A DNA stretch of 64,000 nt, taken from contig NZ_QRGB01000001.1 in assembly GCF_003449035.1 (NCBI RefSeq), positions 744,001 through 808,000 on the forward strand, in the 5' to 3' direction. This DNA comes from Pedobacter indicus (GTDB lineage Bacteria; Bacteroidota; Bacteroidia; Sphingobacteriales; Sphingobacteriaceae). A model generated the notes under the pieces. The model had not been told where the DNA came from, made no database searches, and was given only the letters and a program-made list of their open reading frames with translations. Both the position numbers and the translations under genes were made by a program. Below, piece after piece: positions 17,381 through 25,849 of the stretch (within the stretch, counting starts at the first letter, position 1; every line of letters begins with the position of its first letter).

Positions 17381-18420
17381 TGAGTATACACGATCAAATA
17401 CAGAAGTATACAGCAGAGATCAATGCATTTTCTGCTTCAACCGTTGAGGAAGTGGAAGCATTTCGTCTACGGTTTTTGGTAAATAAAGGAATTGTTCGCT
17501 CTTTATTTGATGAGTTTAAAACAGTTTCTCCGGAAGAGAAGCGTACACTCGGAAAAGTGCTGAACGAGTTTAAGCAATTGGCTGAATCGAAACACCGATT
17601 GCTTCTTGACGATCTGGAAAGTCCGGCTGATCAGTCTGTTGGAACTTCAGAAGATTTAACATTACCGGGAAGAGGTTTTACGTTAGGCTCTCGTCATCCA
17701 CTACTTTTGGTACGCAAGGAAATAGTCGATATTTTCAAGAAGATGGGTTTTATCGTTGCTGAAGGCCCAGAGATTGAAGATGATTGGCATAACTTCAGTG
17801 CCTTGAACTTTCCTGAAGAGCACCCGGCCAGGGATATGCAGGATACTTTCTTTGTTGAAAAGAAAGAAGGGAATGATATCGCGCTTCGTACACATACTTC
17901 TTCGGTTCAGGTAAGGATGATGGAGATGGGTAAACCGCCTTTTCGAGCCATTATGCCAGGGCGTGTTTACAGGAATGAAGCTATTTCTGCACGGGCGCAT
18001 TGTTTTTTTCATCAGGTAGAAGGACTTTATGTGGATGAGAATGTCTCGTTTGCTGATTTGAAGCAGACCTTATTCCAGTTTGTTCAGGAACTCTATGGTA
18101 AAGGGACAAAGGTTCGTTTCCGTCCGTCGTATTTTCCGTTCACCGAACCATCTGCCGAGATGGATATCTCCTGTTCGATCTGTAAGGGTGCCGGTTGTAC
18201 GATGTGCAAAGGAAGCGGATGGGTGGAAATCTTAGGCTGTGGCATGGTTGACCCGAATGTTTTGGAAAATTGCGGTATCGATAGTAAGAAATACAGCGGT
18301 TTTGCTTTTGGAATGGGGATCGAGCGTATTACAAACCTGAAATATGAGATTAAGGATCTGCGATTGTTTTCTGAAAATGATATCCGGTTTTTAAAGCAGT
18401 TTGAGACTGAAATAATATAG
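17380..18420 (+). CDS. pheS: Phenylalanyl-tRNA synthetase alpha subunit
   Basis: 346 residues. An N-terminal coiled coil is followed by the class II catalytic domain: RHPLLLVRKEIVDIFKKMGF, motif 2 region RTHTSSVQVRMM with PGRVYRNEA, a zinc-finger-like CSICKGAGCTMCKGSGW insert common in this subunit, and motif 3 GFAFGMGIERITNLKY. It charges tRNA-Phe as an alpha2-beta2 enzyme; pheT is not adjacent, as is frequent in this phylum. It is translationally coupled to kbl by a TAATG overlap and followed 4 nt later by a TetR gene. Confidence 0.97.
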   Translation: MSIHDQIQKYTAEINAFSASTVEEVEAFRLRFLVNKGIVRSLFDEFKTVSPEEKRTLGKVLNEFKQLAESKHRLLLDDLESPADQSVGTSEDLTLPGRGFTLGSRHPLLLVRKEIVDIFKKMGFIVAEGPEIEDDWHNFSALNFPEEHPARDMQDTFFVEKKEGNDIALRTHTSSVQVRMMEMGKPPFRAIMPGRVYRNEAISARAHCFFHQVEGLYVDENVSFADLKQTLFQFVQELYGKGTKVRFRPSYFPFTEPSAEMDISCSICKGAGCTMCKGSGWVEILGCGMVDPNVLENCGIDSKKYSGFAFGMGIERITNLKYEIKDLRLFSENDIRFLKQFETEII

Positions 18421-18424
18421 CCAG

Positions 18425-18994
18425 ATGGAAGCAGATAAGATTAAAGAATGTATTAAAGATTCTGCTCGGGAACTGTTCAGACGTTATGGCTACAACAAAA
18501 CGAATGTCAATGAAATAGCCAAAAAAGCGAAGATTGCGAAGGCAACTATCTACAAGTATTTTGATAGCAAAGAGCTGATTTTGCACGGAATTCTGATGGA
18601 TTATATCCGGAAAGGTGTAAATGACCTGATCTATAAATCGCCGCGCGACCTTGAGCTGGAGTTGTATCTGAGTAATTTGATCTTAAAAGTCAGTCGCCTG
18701 ACTTATACCATCTGCAATGAATTTATTGGCTGGGACTTTATTCGGGAGTCAGCCAATGCACAAGAATATCTAAAAACTCTTTCAGACGATTTGGAAAACC
18801 TGTTGGTTCAGTCCTTTCAACAAAGCGAACGGGTTTCTATTCCACTTGAGAATCTGATATTCTTGGTGAAGTCTAGTAAGAGTATTGTTTTTTCATTTGC
18901 GTTTACGTCAGTTAGTGTAGCTGATGTACGGAAGAATTTTGTCTCTTTTCAGAACGATCTCCTGCCTTTTCTCGTAAAAGGGGCTTTGGTCTAA
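18425..18994 (+). CDS. TetR-family transcriptional regulator
   Basis: 189 residues. The N-terminal helix-turn-helix is typical: CIKDSARELFRRYGYNKTNV, then EIAKKAKIAKATIYKYFDSK. The C-terminal ligand-binding domain is all-helical and not recognisable further. The gene starts 4 nt after pheS. It may control the operon or a distant target; no palindromic operator was noticed in the short gap. Ligand unknown. Confidence 0.92.
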   Translation: MEADKIKECIKDSARELFRRYGYNKTNVNEIAKKAKIAKATIYKYFDSKELILHGILMDYIRKGVNDLIYKSPRDLELELYLSNLILKVSRLTYTICNEFIGWDFIRESANAQEYLKTLSDDLENLLVQSFQQSERVSIPLENLIFLVKSSKSIVFSFAFTSVSVADVRKNFVSFQNDLLPFLVKGALV

Positions 18995-19032
18995 GAACCT
19001 GGTGAACTCAAGTGTTTTACCGTAATAAGTTG

Positions 19033-19040
19033 TAATTTTG
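19033..19040 (+). promoter_or_regulatory. -7 promoter element TAATTTTG, 8 nt before the ATG of rlmD
   Basis: This is an exact TAnnTTTG match with 8 nt between its G and the ATG at 19049, so the leader would be only a few nucleotides long. Confidence 0.5.
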
Positions 19041-19048
19041 CACCAGCA

Positions 19049-20458
19049 ATGAGAAGAAATAAAAGGGAAAGAATTAAAATAGACCATGTAGAGGTTGTTG
19101 ACATAGCTGAAGAAGGAAAAGGGGTCGGGAAGGCAAATGATTTGGTTTTGTTTATACCTCATGCAATTCCTGGTGATGTTGTGGATGTCGAGGTAACCAG
19201 AAAGAAGAGGAATTTTGCAGAAGCAAATGTTACCGCGCTGAGATCTTCATCACAACATCGGGTAGATCCGTTTTGTGAGCATTTTGGAATTTGTGGTGGC
19301 TGCAAATGGCAGCACATGTCTTATGATGCTCAATTACTATATAAAAACAAAAGCGTTGAAAACGCTCTATCCAGAATAGGAAAGGTTGATACAGCGGTTA
19401 TGGAAGACATATTGGCTTCCGAACAGACAAGGTATTATCGCAATAAGCTGGAATATACATTTTCTAACCAAAGGTGGCTTACAGAAGAAGAGATTAAGCG
19501 TGACGAAGAGCTACAGCGAAATGCGTTGGGTTTTCATGTTCCTCAGCGCTTCGACAAAATTTTGGCAATTAACCATTGCTATCTACAGGCAGATCCTTCG
19601 AATGCAATTCGTAATTCAATAAGTGCTTTTGCGATAGAGAACAATATCAGCTTCTACGACCTTAGAAAACATGAAGGGGCACTTCGGAACCTGATTATTA
19701 GGAATACTTCAACTGGTGAGCTGATGATTATCGTTGTCTTCGCTTATCCGGACGAAGAGCAAGTTGAACAATTGATGTCCTTTATTCTTGAAAAGTTCCC
19801 CGAGGTCAATTCCTTGCTTTATGTCATCAATCAAAAGAAAAACGATACCATTTTCGATCAGGAAGTGCATATATATCACGGTCGTGACCATATTTTTGAA
19901 TCGATGGCCGGGTTGACGTTTAAAATTGGCGCGAAGTCGTTCTATCAAACCAATTCACTCCAAGCCTATGAATTATATAAAATTACCAAGGAGTTTGCGG
20001 GTTTGATGGGAAATGAGATGGTGTACGACCTGTACACCGGTGCTGGTACGATTGCAAACTTCATAGCTTCAGATGCTCGGAAGGTCGTTGGTATCGAGTA
20101 TGTGCCGACAGCGATCGCGGACGCCAAAGTTAATGCGGAGCTTAATGGTATCGGTAACACGGAGTTCTTTGCCGGTGATATGAAAGATGTTCTAAATGAT
20201 GAGTTTATTGCTTTCCATGGGAAACCTGATGTGATCATTACGGATCCGCCGCGAGCGGGTATGCACGCCGATGTGGTGAAGAAATTGTTAGAAATTGAAG
20301 CTGATAAAATTGTTTATGTAAGCTGTAATGCTGCGACGCAAGCGAGGGATTTGTCGATGCTGGGAGAGAAGTATGATGTAAGACGAAGCAAGGCTGTTGA
20401 TATGTTCCCGCAGACACAGCATGTTGAAAACGTGGTGTTATTGACGTTAAAGAACTAG
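19049..20458 (+). CDS. rlmD: 23S rRNA (uracil-5-)-methyltransferase of the RlmD/RumA type
   Basis: 469 residues. An N-terminal TRAM RNA-binding domain (HVEVVDIAEEGKGVGKAN), iron-sulfur cysteines C76, C82 and C85 in CEHFGICGGCKW with a fourth Cys in NHCYLQ, the SAM-binding motif DLYTGAGTIANF, and the catalytic Cys in VYVSCNAATQARDL. It methylates uridine in 23S rRNA using SAM. The Fe-S cysteines favour RlmD over TrmA. Whether it makes m5U1939 or a related site (RlmC, dual activity) cannot be read from sequence. It begins a group with a small unknown gene and tadA. Confidence 0.93.
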   Translation: MRRNKRERIKIDHVEVVDIAEEGKGVGKANDLVLFIPHAIPGDVVDVEVTRKKRNFAEANVTALRSSSQHRVDPFCEHFGICGGCKWQHMSYDAQLLYKNKSVENALSRIGKVDTAVMEDILASEQTRYYRNKLEYTFSNQRWLTEEEIKRDEELQRNALGFHVPQRFDKILAINHCYLQADPSNAIRNSISAFAIENNISFYDLRKHEGALRNLIIRNTSTGELMIIVVFAYPDEEQVEQLMSFILEKFPEVNSLLYVINQKKNDTIFDQEVHIYHGRDHIFESMAGLTFKIGAKSFYQTNSLQAYELYKITKEFAGLMGNEMVYDLYTGAGTIANFIASDARKVVGIEYVPTAIADAKVNAELNGIGNTEFFAGDMKDVLNDEFIAFHGKPDVIITDPPRAGMHADVVKKLLEIEADKIVYVSCNAATQARDLSMLGEKYDVRRSKAVDMFPQTQHVENVVLLTLKN

Positions 20459-20461
20459 AAT

Positions 20462-20860
20462 ATGGATTTAGAGGATTTGTTAAAGGCGGGATCTGAAAAC
20501 GAAAACGAAAATAAGACGAAAGTCAGTCCCTTGAAAAGCCTTAAGGTTGATTTGGATTTCTATAAAGATTCGATGAATGAAGTAGCTAACGAGCTTCTTT
20601 CAGAAAAATACACCCAGTTTCCGATTTTTGTTGCTCATCAGCATGAAGTAAGTGTCGGAGAGATTATATTGGATAGAATGGAGCTGGGGACAGAGTGGAC
20701 GATTCAGGTGTCGAGTTTAGAGGAGTTTTTGGAGGTTGGGATTATAAAAGAAGATAAGAAAGACAAATTCATTCAGAAATTTAAAGATCCAGCAGAACAC
20801 ATGTGCCTATTCGTTGTTGTCCCTGAAGGAGCGAACTTTGTATTTTATCCATATAAATAG
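20462..20860 (+). CDS. Unrecognised small acidic protein between rlmD and tadA
   Basis: 132 residues; I do not recognise the family. The N-terminus is charged and Asn/Glu-rich (LLKAGSENENENKTKVSPLK), followed by a compact mixed alpha/beta segment ending in HMCLFVVVPEGANFVFYPYK. It has no signal peptide or membrane helix. It starts 3 nt after rlmD and ends 15 nt before tadA. Co-transcription with two RNA-modification genes suggests, but does not show, a role in translation or RNA metabolism. Confidence 0.75.
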   Translation: MDLEDLLKAGSENENENKTKVSPLKSLKVDLDFYKDSMNEVANELLSEKYTQFPIFVAHQHEVSVGEIILDRMELGTEWTIQVSSLEEFLEVGIIKEDKKDKFIQKFKDPAEHMCLFVVVPEGANFVFYPYK

Positions 20861-20875
20861 AGTTAAACTATTGTA

Positions 20876-21352
20876 ATGACCTATATCAGTTTCGATGAGG
20901 GGAGTGGTTTAGTGACAGATGAATATTTTATGAACGAGGCGCTTAAGGAGGCACAAAAAGCGTTTGAACTAGACGAGGTTCCGATTGGGGCTGTAATTGT
21001 GTATAAGAACCGGATTATTGCGAGAGGGCACAACTTAAGCGAGACCTTGAACGATACTACCGCTCATGCGGAGATGCAAGCCTTTACTTCAGCAACCAAT
21101 CATGTCGGTGGAAAGTATCTGCAGCAATGTACCTTATACGTTACCTTAGAGCCTTGTGTGATGTGTGCAGGTGCTGCGTTCTGGACTCAGATAGGGAGGA
21201 TTGTTTACGGAGCAAAAGACGAGAAGCGTGGATATTCTAAGTTTGATAATGATAAATCGATTATTCATCCTAAAACGACAGTTTTGGCGGGTATTTTAGA
21301 AGAGCGTTGCGCAAGTTTCATCAAAAGGTTTTTTCAAAAAAAGAGAAATTGA
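20876..21352 (+). CDS. tadA: tRNA-specific adenosine deaminase
   Basis: 158 residues. The zinc-dependent deaminase motifs are complete: HAEMQA (HAE with catalytic Glu) and LEPCVMCAGA (PCxxC). The C-terminal part has the TadA features EKRGYSKFDN and the closing RFFQKKR helix that contacts tRNA. It converts A34 of tRNA-Arg(ACG) to inosine. The N-terminus carries about 17 extra residues before EYFMNEALKEA, so a start at the Met of YFMNEAL is possible. Confidence 0.93.
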   Translation: MTYISFDEGSGLVTDEYFMNEALKEAQKAFELDEVPIGAVIVYKNRIIARGHNLSETLNDTTAHAEMQAFTSATNHVGGKYLQQCTLYVTLEPCVMCAGAAFWTQIGRIVYGAKDEKRGYSKFDNDKSIIHPKTTVLAGILEERCASFIKRFFQKKRN

Positions 21353-21403
21353 TTAATGATATTTAGCTGACGATTATTTCAAACATTTGTCATACTTTCT
21401 GGT

Positions 21404-21411
21404 TATATTTG
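21404..21411 (+). promoter_or_regulatory. -7 promoter element TATATTTG of the sod gene
   Basis: This is an exact TAnnTTTG match 31 nt before the ATG at 21443, in the A/T-rich gap after tadA. A TTTG at 21386 lies only 14 nt upstream, closer than the usual spacing of about 19. Confidence 0.55.
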
Positions 21412-21442
21412 TATTATTCATTAATTTAAAAACCAAACTATT

Positions 21443-22048
21443 ATGGCATTCGAATTACCGGCGTTACCATACGCCTCAGACGCTTTAGAACCACATATTG
21501 ATAGAGAGACCATGGAAATCCACCATGGGAAACACCACCAAGCTTATGTTGATAACCTGAACAAAGCTCTGGAAGGTAAAGATGCGGGCTCTTCTATTGA
21601 AGATATCATAAAAAGTATTTCTAAATATGACGCTGCTGTTAGGAATAACGGTGGTGGTCATTTTAACCATTCCTTGTTCTGGACGGTATTATCCCCCGAT
21701 GGCGGAGGTGAACCAACGGGCGAGCTAGCAACTGCAATTAATGAGGCTTTCGGGTCATTTGATGAGCTGAAAAAGAAGTTGCAAGATGCAGGTGCAAAAC
21801 GTTTTGGTTCAGGTTGGGCCTGGCTTATTGTAGATGGTTCCGGGAAATTGCAGGTAACTTCTACTCCAAATCAAGACAATCCATTAATGGATGTTGCTGA
21901 GGTTCAGGGTACCCCGATTTTCGGCATCGATGTATGGGAGCATGCGTATTACCTTAAATATCAAAATAAACGCCCAGCATATTTAGAAGCTATTTTCAAT
22001 GCTGTTAACTGGGAAGCTGTAGCAGACCGTTACGCGAAAGCAAAATAA
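21443..22048 (+). CDS. Superoxide dismutase, Fe/Mn family
   Basis: 201 residues, the normal length. The metal ligands are seen in [13 protein letters not shown] (first His), [10 protein letters not shown] (second His) and [13 protein letters not shown] (Asp and last His). No signal peptide, so cytoplasmic. It dismutates superoxide to oxygen and hydrogen peroxide. Whether Fe or Mn is used cannot be decided here. It neighbours msrA and oxyR, forming an oxidative-stress group, but has its own terminator. Confidence 0.96.
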   Translation: MAFELPALPYASDALEPHIDRETMEIHHGKHHQAYVDNLNKALEGKDAGSSIEDIIKSISKYDAAVRNNGGGHFNHSLFWTVLSPDGGGEPTGELATAINEAFGSFDELKKKLQDAGAKRFGSGWAWLIVDGSGKLQVTSTPNQDNPLMDVAEVQGTPIFGIDVWEHAYYLKYQNKRPAYLEAIFNAVNWEAVADRYAKAK

Positions 22049-22069
22049 AATATAAATTGGAAGCTTTGT

Positions 22070-22110
22070 AATAGCGATGCGGGTATGGACCGGCATCGCT
22101 ATTTTATTTT
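22070..22110 (+). terminator. Intrinsic terminator after sod
   Basis: AATAGCGATGC (22070-22080) pairs perfectly with 22093-22103, followed by TTTTATTTT. It ends 17 nt before the msrA start, so msrA needs its own promoter or read-through. Confidence 0.88.
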
Positions 22111-22126
22111 AAATAGAAATGAAAGA

Positions 22127-22858
22127 ATGGGAAAGTTAAAGAATATACGGTTTGTTGCTATGCTAGCAGCATTTGTGATGATTTTTACTTCTTGCAGCTC
22201 GTCGAACGGCAGCGAACGGACAATGGAAAGCAATCAGAGTTCAGGTGTTCAGGGTGAAGAGCAAGAGGTAATCGAACCAAATCCTTTAGCGGAGTTACTT
22301 GAGAAAGGAGATGGTGGTATTGACACAGCCACATTTGCAGCCGGATGTTTTTGGTGTATAGAGGCACAGTTCCTTGAACTAGCCGGTGTGAATGAGGTGA
22401 ACCCAGGTTATACAGGTGGGCGCACAAAGAACCCTACCTATAAGGAAGTAGTAACTGGAAAAACGGGGCATGCTGAAGCGATCAATTTGATTTATGACTC
22501 AGATAAGATTTCTTTCGATGAGTTATTAGAAGCATTTTTTGTTGCACATGATCCCACTCAATTGAATCGACAAGGAAATGACGTAGGAACACAATATCGT
22601 TCCGCTATTTTTTATCATAATCTGGAGCAAAAAAAGTTAAGTGAATATTACATAGCAGAGTTAACGGAGGAGGAGGTGTATGCGAAACCGATTGTTACTG
22701 AAGTGAGTCCACTCAACGTATTTTACGAGGCAGAAGATTATCATAAAAATTATTATGCTTTAAATCCATCGAATCCTTATTGTCAACGTGTTATCCAGCC
22801 GAAGCTGGAAAAATTCAAGGAAGTTTTCTCGCATAAATTAAAAACGAAGACTAAATAA
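22127..22858 (+). CDS. msrA: Peptide methionine sulfoxide reductase A, lipoprotein form
   Basis: 243 residues from the ATG at 22127. The N-terminus is a lipoprotein signal (hydrophobic stretch then FTSC lipobox, Cys about residue 22), followed by an acidic linker and the MsrA domain with the catalytic motif AGCFWCIEAQF. The domain continues to the C-terminal HKNYYALNPSNPYCQ, whose Cys may resolve the sulfenate. It reduces methionine-S-sulfoxide in envelope proteins. An in-frame ATG at 22085 is rejected because it lies inside the sod terminator and spoils the signal peptide. It converges with oxyR, 1 nt apart. Confidence 0.93.
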   Translation: MGKLKNIRFVAMLAAFVMIFTSCSSSNGSERTMESNQSSGVQGEEQEVIEPNPLAELLEKGDGGIDTATFAAGCFWCIEAQFLELAGVNEVNPGYTGGRTKNPTYKEVVTGKTGHAEAINLIYDSDKISFDELLEAFFVAHDPTQLNRQGNDVGTQYRSAIFYHNLEQKKLSEYYIAELTEEEVYAKPIVTEVSPLNVFYEAEDYHKNYYALNPSNPYCQRVIQPKLEKFKEVFSHKLKTKTK

Positions 22859-22859
22859 T

Positions 22860-23798
22860 CTAGTCAATACTCATTAATTCTTTTCGCTTACTACTTTTAA
22901 ACTTTTCGGGAACGGCCTCCAAGATCTCCTTTGTTAGAAATGAGATCGCTTTCTTTTTTAGAAAATTCTGCGTAGTGACCAGAGATATCTCGCGTACAGG
23001 TTCGGGAGATATGAAATATCGCACATGTTCGAGTTCATCTTCATTAAAATCCAAGATACTCAATTCTGGTAGAATGGTTACTCCGGAGTTCATGTCGACC
23101 ATCCGTTTAAGGGTTTCTACGCTTCCGGTATTATATTCAAGCGTTTGTTCGGGATTCAGCGCACGTTTTTTCTGGCAGATATTCAGAACTTGATTTCGCA
23201 TACAATGACCTTCGTTTAGAAGCCATAATTTTTCATTGAGCAGTTCGGTCGCGCTGACGGTCTTGGACTTGTTCAGGGAGCTGTTTTCCGAAATATATGC
23301 AACGAAGCTTTCGTAAAACAGCGGTGTTTCAATTAGTTCGCCATCATTTAAAGGGGTTGATAAAATACCACAATCTAGCAATCCGAGTTTAAGCTCACTG
23401 ATCACTTTGGTTGTCGTGGATTCCCAAATTTGCAATTTCATCTTTGGATATTTCTCCATGAAAGACCCTAGGATCTTGGGTAATAAATAGGGTGCGAGTG
23501 TCGGAATGACTCCAATCTTTATTTCTCCTCCTAGTTCATCTTGCGTTTCAGAAATGAGTTCTTTGATTTTATCTCGTTCTTTGAGGACGCTACGTGCTTG
23601 ATTGATGATTACTGCGCCGATATCTGTTGCTACGATAGGTTGTTTACTACGATCAAATATCCGAACACCCAAGGATTTCTCGAGTTTTTGTATCTGCATA
23701 CTGAGAGTAGGTTGCGTAACAAAACTCTTCTCTGCGGCGAGCACGAAACTTTTGTAAGTATCTACGGCAATTATATATTCTAATTGAATCAGTGTCAT
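22860..23798 (-). CDS. oxyR: LysR-family peroxide sensor OxyR
   Basis: 312 residues. The N-terminal HTH is AAEKSFVTQPTLSMQIQKLE. The regulatory domain contains NEGHCMRNQVLNICQ with two Cys nine residues apart, the spacing of the redox pair Cys199/Cys208 of E. coli OxyR. This identifies it as OxyR rather than a generic LysR protein. On oxidation by hydrogen peroxide it forms a disulfide and activates defence genes. The adjacent msrA and sod are plausible targets. It is transcribed away from the propeller lipoprotein gene. Confidence 0.93.
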   Translation of the reverse strand: MTLIQLEYIIAVDTYKSFVLAAEKSFVTQPTLSMQIQKLEKSLGVRIFDRSKQPIVATDIGAVIINQARSVLKERDKIKELISETQDELGGEIKIGVIPTLAPYLLPKILGSFMEKYPKMKLQIWESTTTKVISELKLGLLDCGILSTPLNDGELIETPLFYESFVAYISENSSLNKSKTVSATELLNEKLWLLNEGHCMRNQVLNICQKKRALNPEQTLEYNTGSVETLKRMVDMNSGVTILPELSILDFNEDELEHVRYFISPEPVREISLVTTQNFLKKKAISFLTKEILEAVPEKFKSSKRKELMSID

Positions 23799-23860
23799 TT
23801 TATGTTTTCTTAACCAATAAATATAAGAAAATGACTTGGATTCAGTTCGCGTTTTTTTGC

Positions 23861-23868
23861 TACTTTTG
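23861..23868 (+). promoter_or_regulatory. -7 promoter element TACTTTTG of the propeller lipoprotein gene
   Basis: This is an exact TAnnTTTG match 22 nt before the ATG at 23891. A TTG lies at 23836-23838, 22 nt upstream of the element, slightly long for the -33 spacing. The region also serves the divergent oxyR gene. Confidence 0.5.
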
Positions 23869-23890
23869 TTTTAATCAGTTTTCGATACGA

Positions 23891-24907
23891 ATGAGAGGAT
23901 ATAGACTGTTTTTTTTATTTATTGCCCTATCGCTTGGATTTTTTGTTTCTTGTGAACGTAATGATGACGAGCCAATATTGCCGCAAACTCCTATTTCTCG
24001 TTTATATGTTTCTTTTTCTGATGTTCCGTCAAGCGATTTAGAGGAGCCTATTCGTAATATTGAGGTTTTTGATCCTGCACATGAATCTCCGATACCGACG
24101 TCGTTTAAGTACAATTCTGAAGTTCAGGAAGGTGCTGGGATCTTTTTTGACCCGTTTTCTGGACGAATCTTTCAAGGTAGTCTACGTAATCAGACAATCA
24201 AAACATTCTCCGTGAATGCACAGGGTTCAATTGGTACGGGCGTGAGTTTTCGTGACTCAACGTTACTTTCTCAACGCGATTTAGCCTATGACTATAGCTC
24301 AAAATATTTATATGTATCTGATAATCTGTCTGGTAGTATTTATGGGTATGCGCAGGCATTAACCAATAATGGAGATGTGCCTCCTAATAAAATATTTGAG
24401 TTGGGAAGTGCACCTTGGGGAGTTTATTTTCAAGGTGACACGTTGACAGGGGATAGCTTATTTGTCGCAATGGCGGGACAGCTAAAGGAAGTATGGTTAT
24501 TGGACAAACCACATAGACTTGATTCAGGCGCCGTTACAGCATCGAAAAAAATAGCTATAGCAGATGCGGGAGATTTGAGGGGAATTGCATTCTCAAGCAA
24601 GTTAAACCTGTTGGTTTTAACCGATTTCTCGAATGACCGGATATATGTAATTGAAAATGCGCGAGAAGCGTTTAATTCTCAAGGATTGATATCTGCTACT
24701 CGCGTGATTGAGGGAGCAGCGACTCTTCTTGATGGGCCTATTGACGTAGCCATTGACGATCGAGAAGAGAGGAATTTGCTCTATGTAATCAGTCGAAATA
24801 GTAAGCGATTATTGCGTTATCCGTTATCTGCTGAAGGGAATGCCTCGCCTGAAGCCGAGCATACTTTTAATTTAACTCCTGTTTCTATTTATTTAGATGC
24901 CCGCTAA
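23891..24907 (+). CDS. Lipoprotein with a predicted beta-propeller (NHL/YVTN-like)
   Basis: 338 residues from the ATG at 23891, which begins a lipoprotein signal (RLFFLFIALSLGFFVSC, Cys about residue 21). The rest contains repeated strands of the type LAYDYSSKYLYVSDNLSGSI, GIAFSSKLNLLVLTDFSNDR and DREERNLLYVISRNSKRLL, a pattern of blades in six-bladed NHL or YVTN propellers. It probably faces the periplasm or cell surface and binds a protein or ligand. No catalytic motif is seen. An earlier in-frame ATG at 23792 is unlikely since it precedes the promoter. Its end overlaps the convergent SirB1-like gene by 23 bp. Confidence 0.8.
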   Translation: MRGYRLFFLFIALSLGFFVSCERNDDEPILPQTPISRLYVSFSDVPSSDLEEPIRNIEVFDPAHESPIPTSFKYNSEVQEGAGIFFDPFSGRIFQGSLRNQTIKTFSVNAQGSIGTGVSFRDSTLLSQRDLAYDYSSKYLYVSDNLSGSIYGYAQALTNNGDVPPNKIFELGSAPWGVYFQGDTLTGDSLFVAMAGQLKEVWLLDKPHRLDSGAVTASKKIAIADAGDLRGIAFSSKLNLLVLTDFSNDRIYVIENAREAFNSQGLISATRVIEGAATLLDGPIDVAIDDREERNLLYVISRNSKRLLRYPLSAEGNASPEAEHTFNLTPVSIYLDAR

Positions 24908-25751
24908 CGATGTCCCGCATTTTCTGAACTTCGATTGCCTTTGGGCTGGAATTTTCAGTATAATATGCGAGTAGGTTAGTCAGTACCCTTTCGATTATTT
25001 GAAGATTACTACAAGGCTGGTAATATTCCGGTTTTCTTGGTAATTTAAGCTGTTGTAAAAAAGAGAGGACATCATGTTTCCCCAAAACCTGCCCGCGGTT
25101 GAAAGCATTGATGTAAAACAAGATCTCGTTTTCATCGTAGTTGGTTTGGTAATTATCCGTATAAGCTAAAATAAAGTGTTTTGGGAGATTGACACCGTAG
25201 ATCGGCATGTCCAGCTTTTGGGCAACAATACTATAGATGCAGGATAACAAAACAGGATTACCTTTTCTGGTATCAAGTACCTGACCAATATACGAGTTTT
25301 GGGGGTCGTTGTAATTTCTGATGTTTCCTGAGAAGCCTTCAGTGTTGTAGAAGACATTGTTGAAAAGGCGGACTTTTTCGACTGGCGTCATGCTATAGTG
25401 CATCTGGAGCCACACCTCTCTTTTAATCGCTTCAACTTGATTGATGATTTTCTGTTCGTCACAATCTGGGTATTGATATTTATGGATAATAATAAGTCCT
25501 TCGAGCAGATCGAAAGAACCGCTTAAAGCCCATAGGTCGAGCGATTGGAGGTTTTGGCGAAACTGTATTATATGTACAATATCCTCGATTCTTTGTTGCT
25601 GGAGGGCGTCGAAAGATTGCTCCCAAGCTTCTTCTAGAGGTTCGATCGCTAATTCTCCCAACGAAAGAAGTTTCGTTTGGACATGATCAAAGATTATGTG
25701 ATCAGGATCGTCTAGGAGCTTGATTAGGGAGTCGATTTCTTCTTTTCTCAT
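24885..25751 (-). CDS. SirB1/transglutaminase-like superfamily protein
   Basis: 288 residues. The central region TRKGNPVLLSCIYSIVAQKL followed by DMPIYGVNLPKHFILAY matches the SirB1 N-terminal (transglutaminase-like core 2) family, with a helical N-terminal domain before it (LIKLLDDPDHIIFDHVQTKL). The conserved His of the PxHF segment is present. Cytoplasmic. The biochemical role of this family is unsettled; a peptidase- or transglutaminase-like activity has not been shown for it. A TACATTTG -7 element lies about 30 nt before the ATG. Confidence 0.82.
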   Translation of the reverse strand: MRKEEIDSLIKLLDDPDHIIFDHVQTKLLSLGELAIEPLEEAWEQSFDALQQQRIEDIVHIIQFRQNLQSLDLWALSGSFDLLEGLIIIHKYQYPDCDEQKIINQVEAIKREVWLQMHYSMTPVEKVRLFNNVFYNTEGFSGNIRNYNDPQNSYIGQVLDTRKGNPVLLSCIYSIVAQKLDMPIYGVNLPKHFILAYTDNYQTNYDENEILFYINAFNRGQVLGKHDVLSFLQQLKLPRKPEYYQPCSNLQIIERVLTNLLAYYTENSSPKAIEVQKMRDIVSGHLNK

Positions 25752-25815
25752 ATTCTACTATAACCTGATTCTTTGACAGGTGCAAATGTATTATGAGCGA
25801 ATTTACGAATAATAC

Positions 25816-25845
25816 TTGACGCTTGGAGCGGAACACGTATCTTTG
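25816..25845 (+). promoter_or_regulatory. Promoter (TTG, 19-nt spacer, TATCTTTG) 4 nt before the methyltransferase ATG
   Basis: TTG at 25816-25818 and the exact -7 element at 25838-25845 have the standard 19-nt Bacteroidota spacing. The ATG lies at 25850, so transcription should start at or beside it. This is the best supported leaderless gene of the window. Confidence 0.65.
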
Positions 25846-25849
25846 CTAC

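Noticed and set aside
22085-22126. Upstream start for msrA at 22085
   Set aside because: It lies in the sod terminator stem and would bury the lipoprotein signal.
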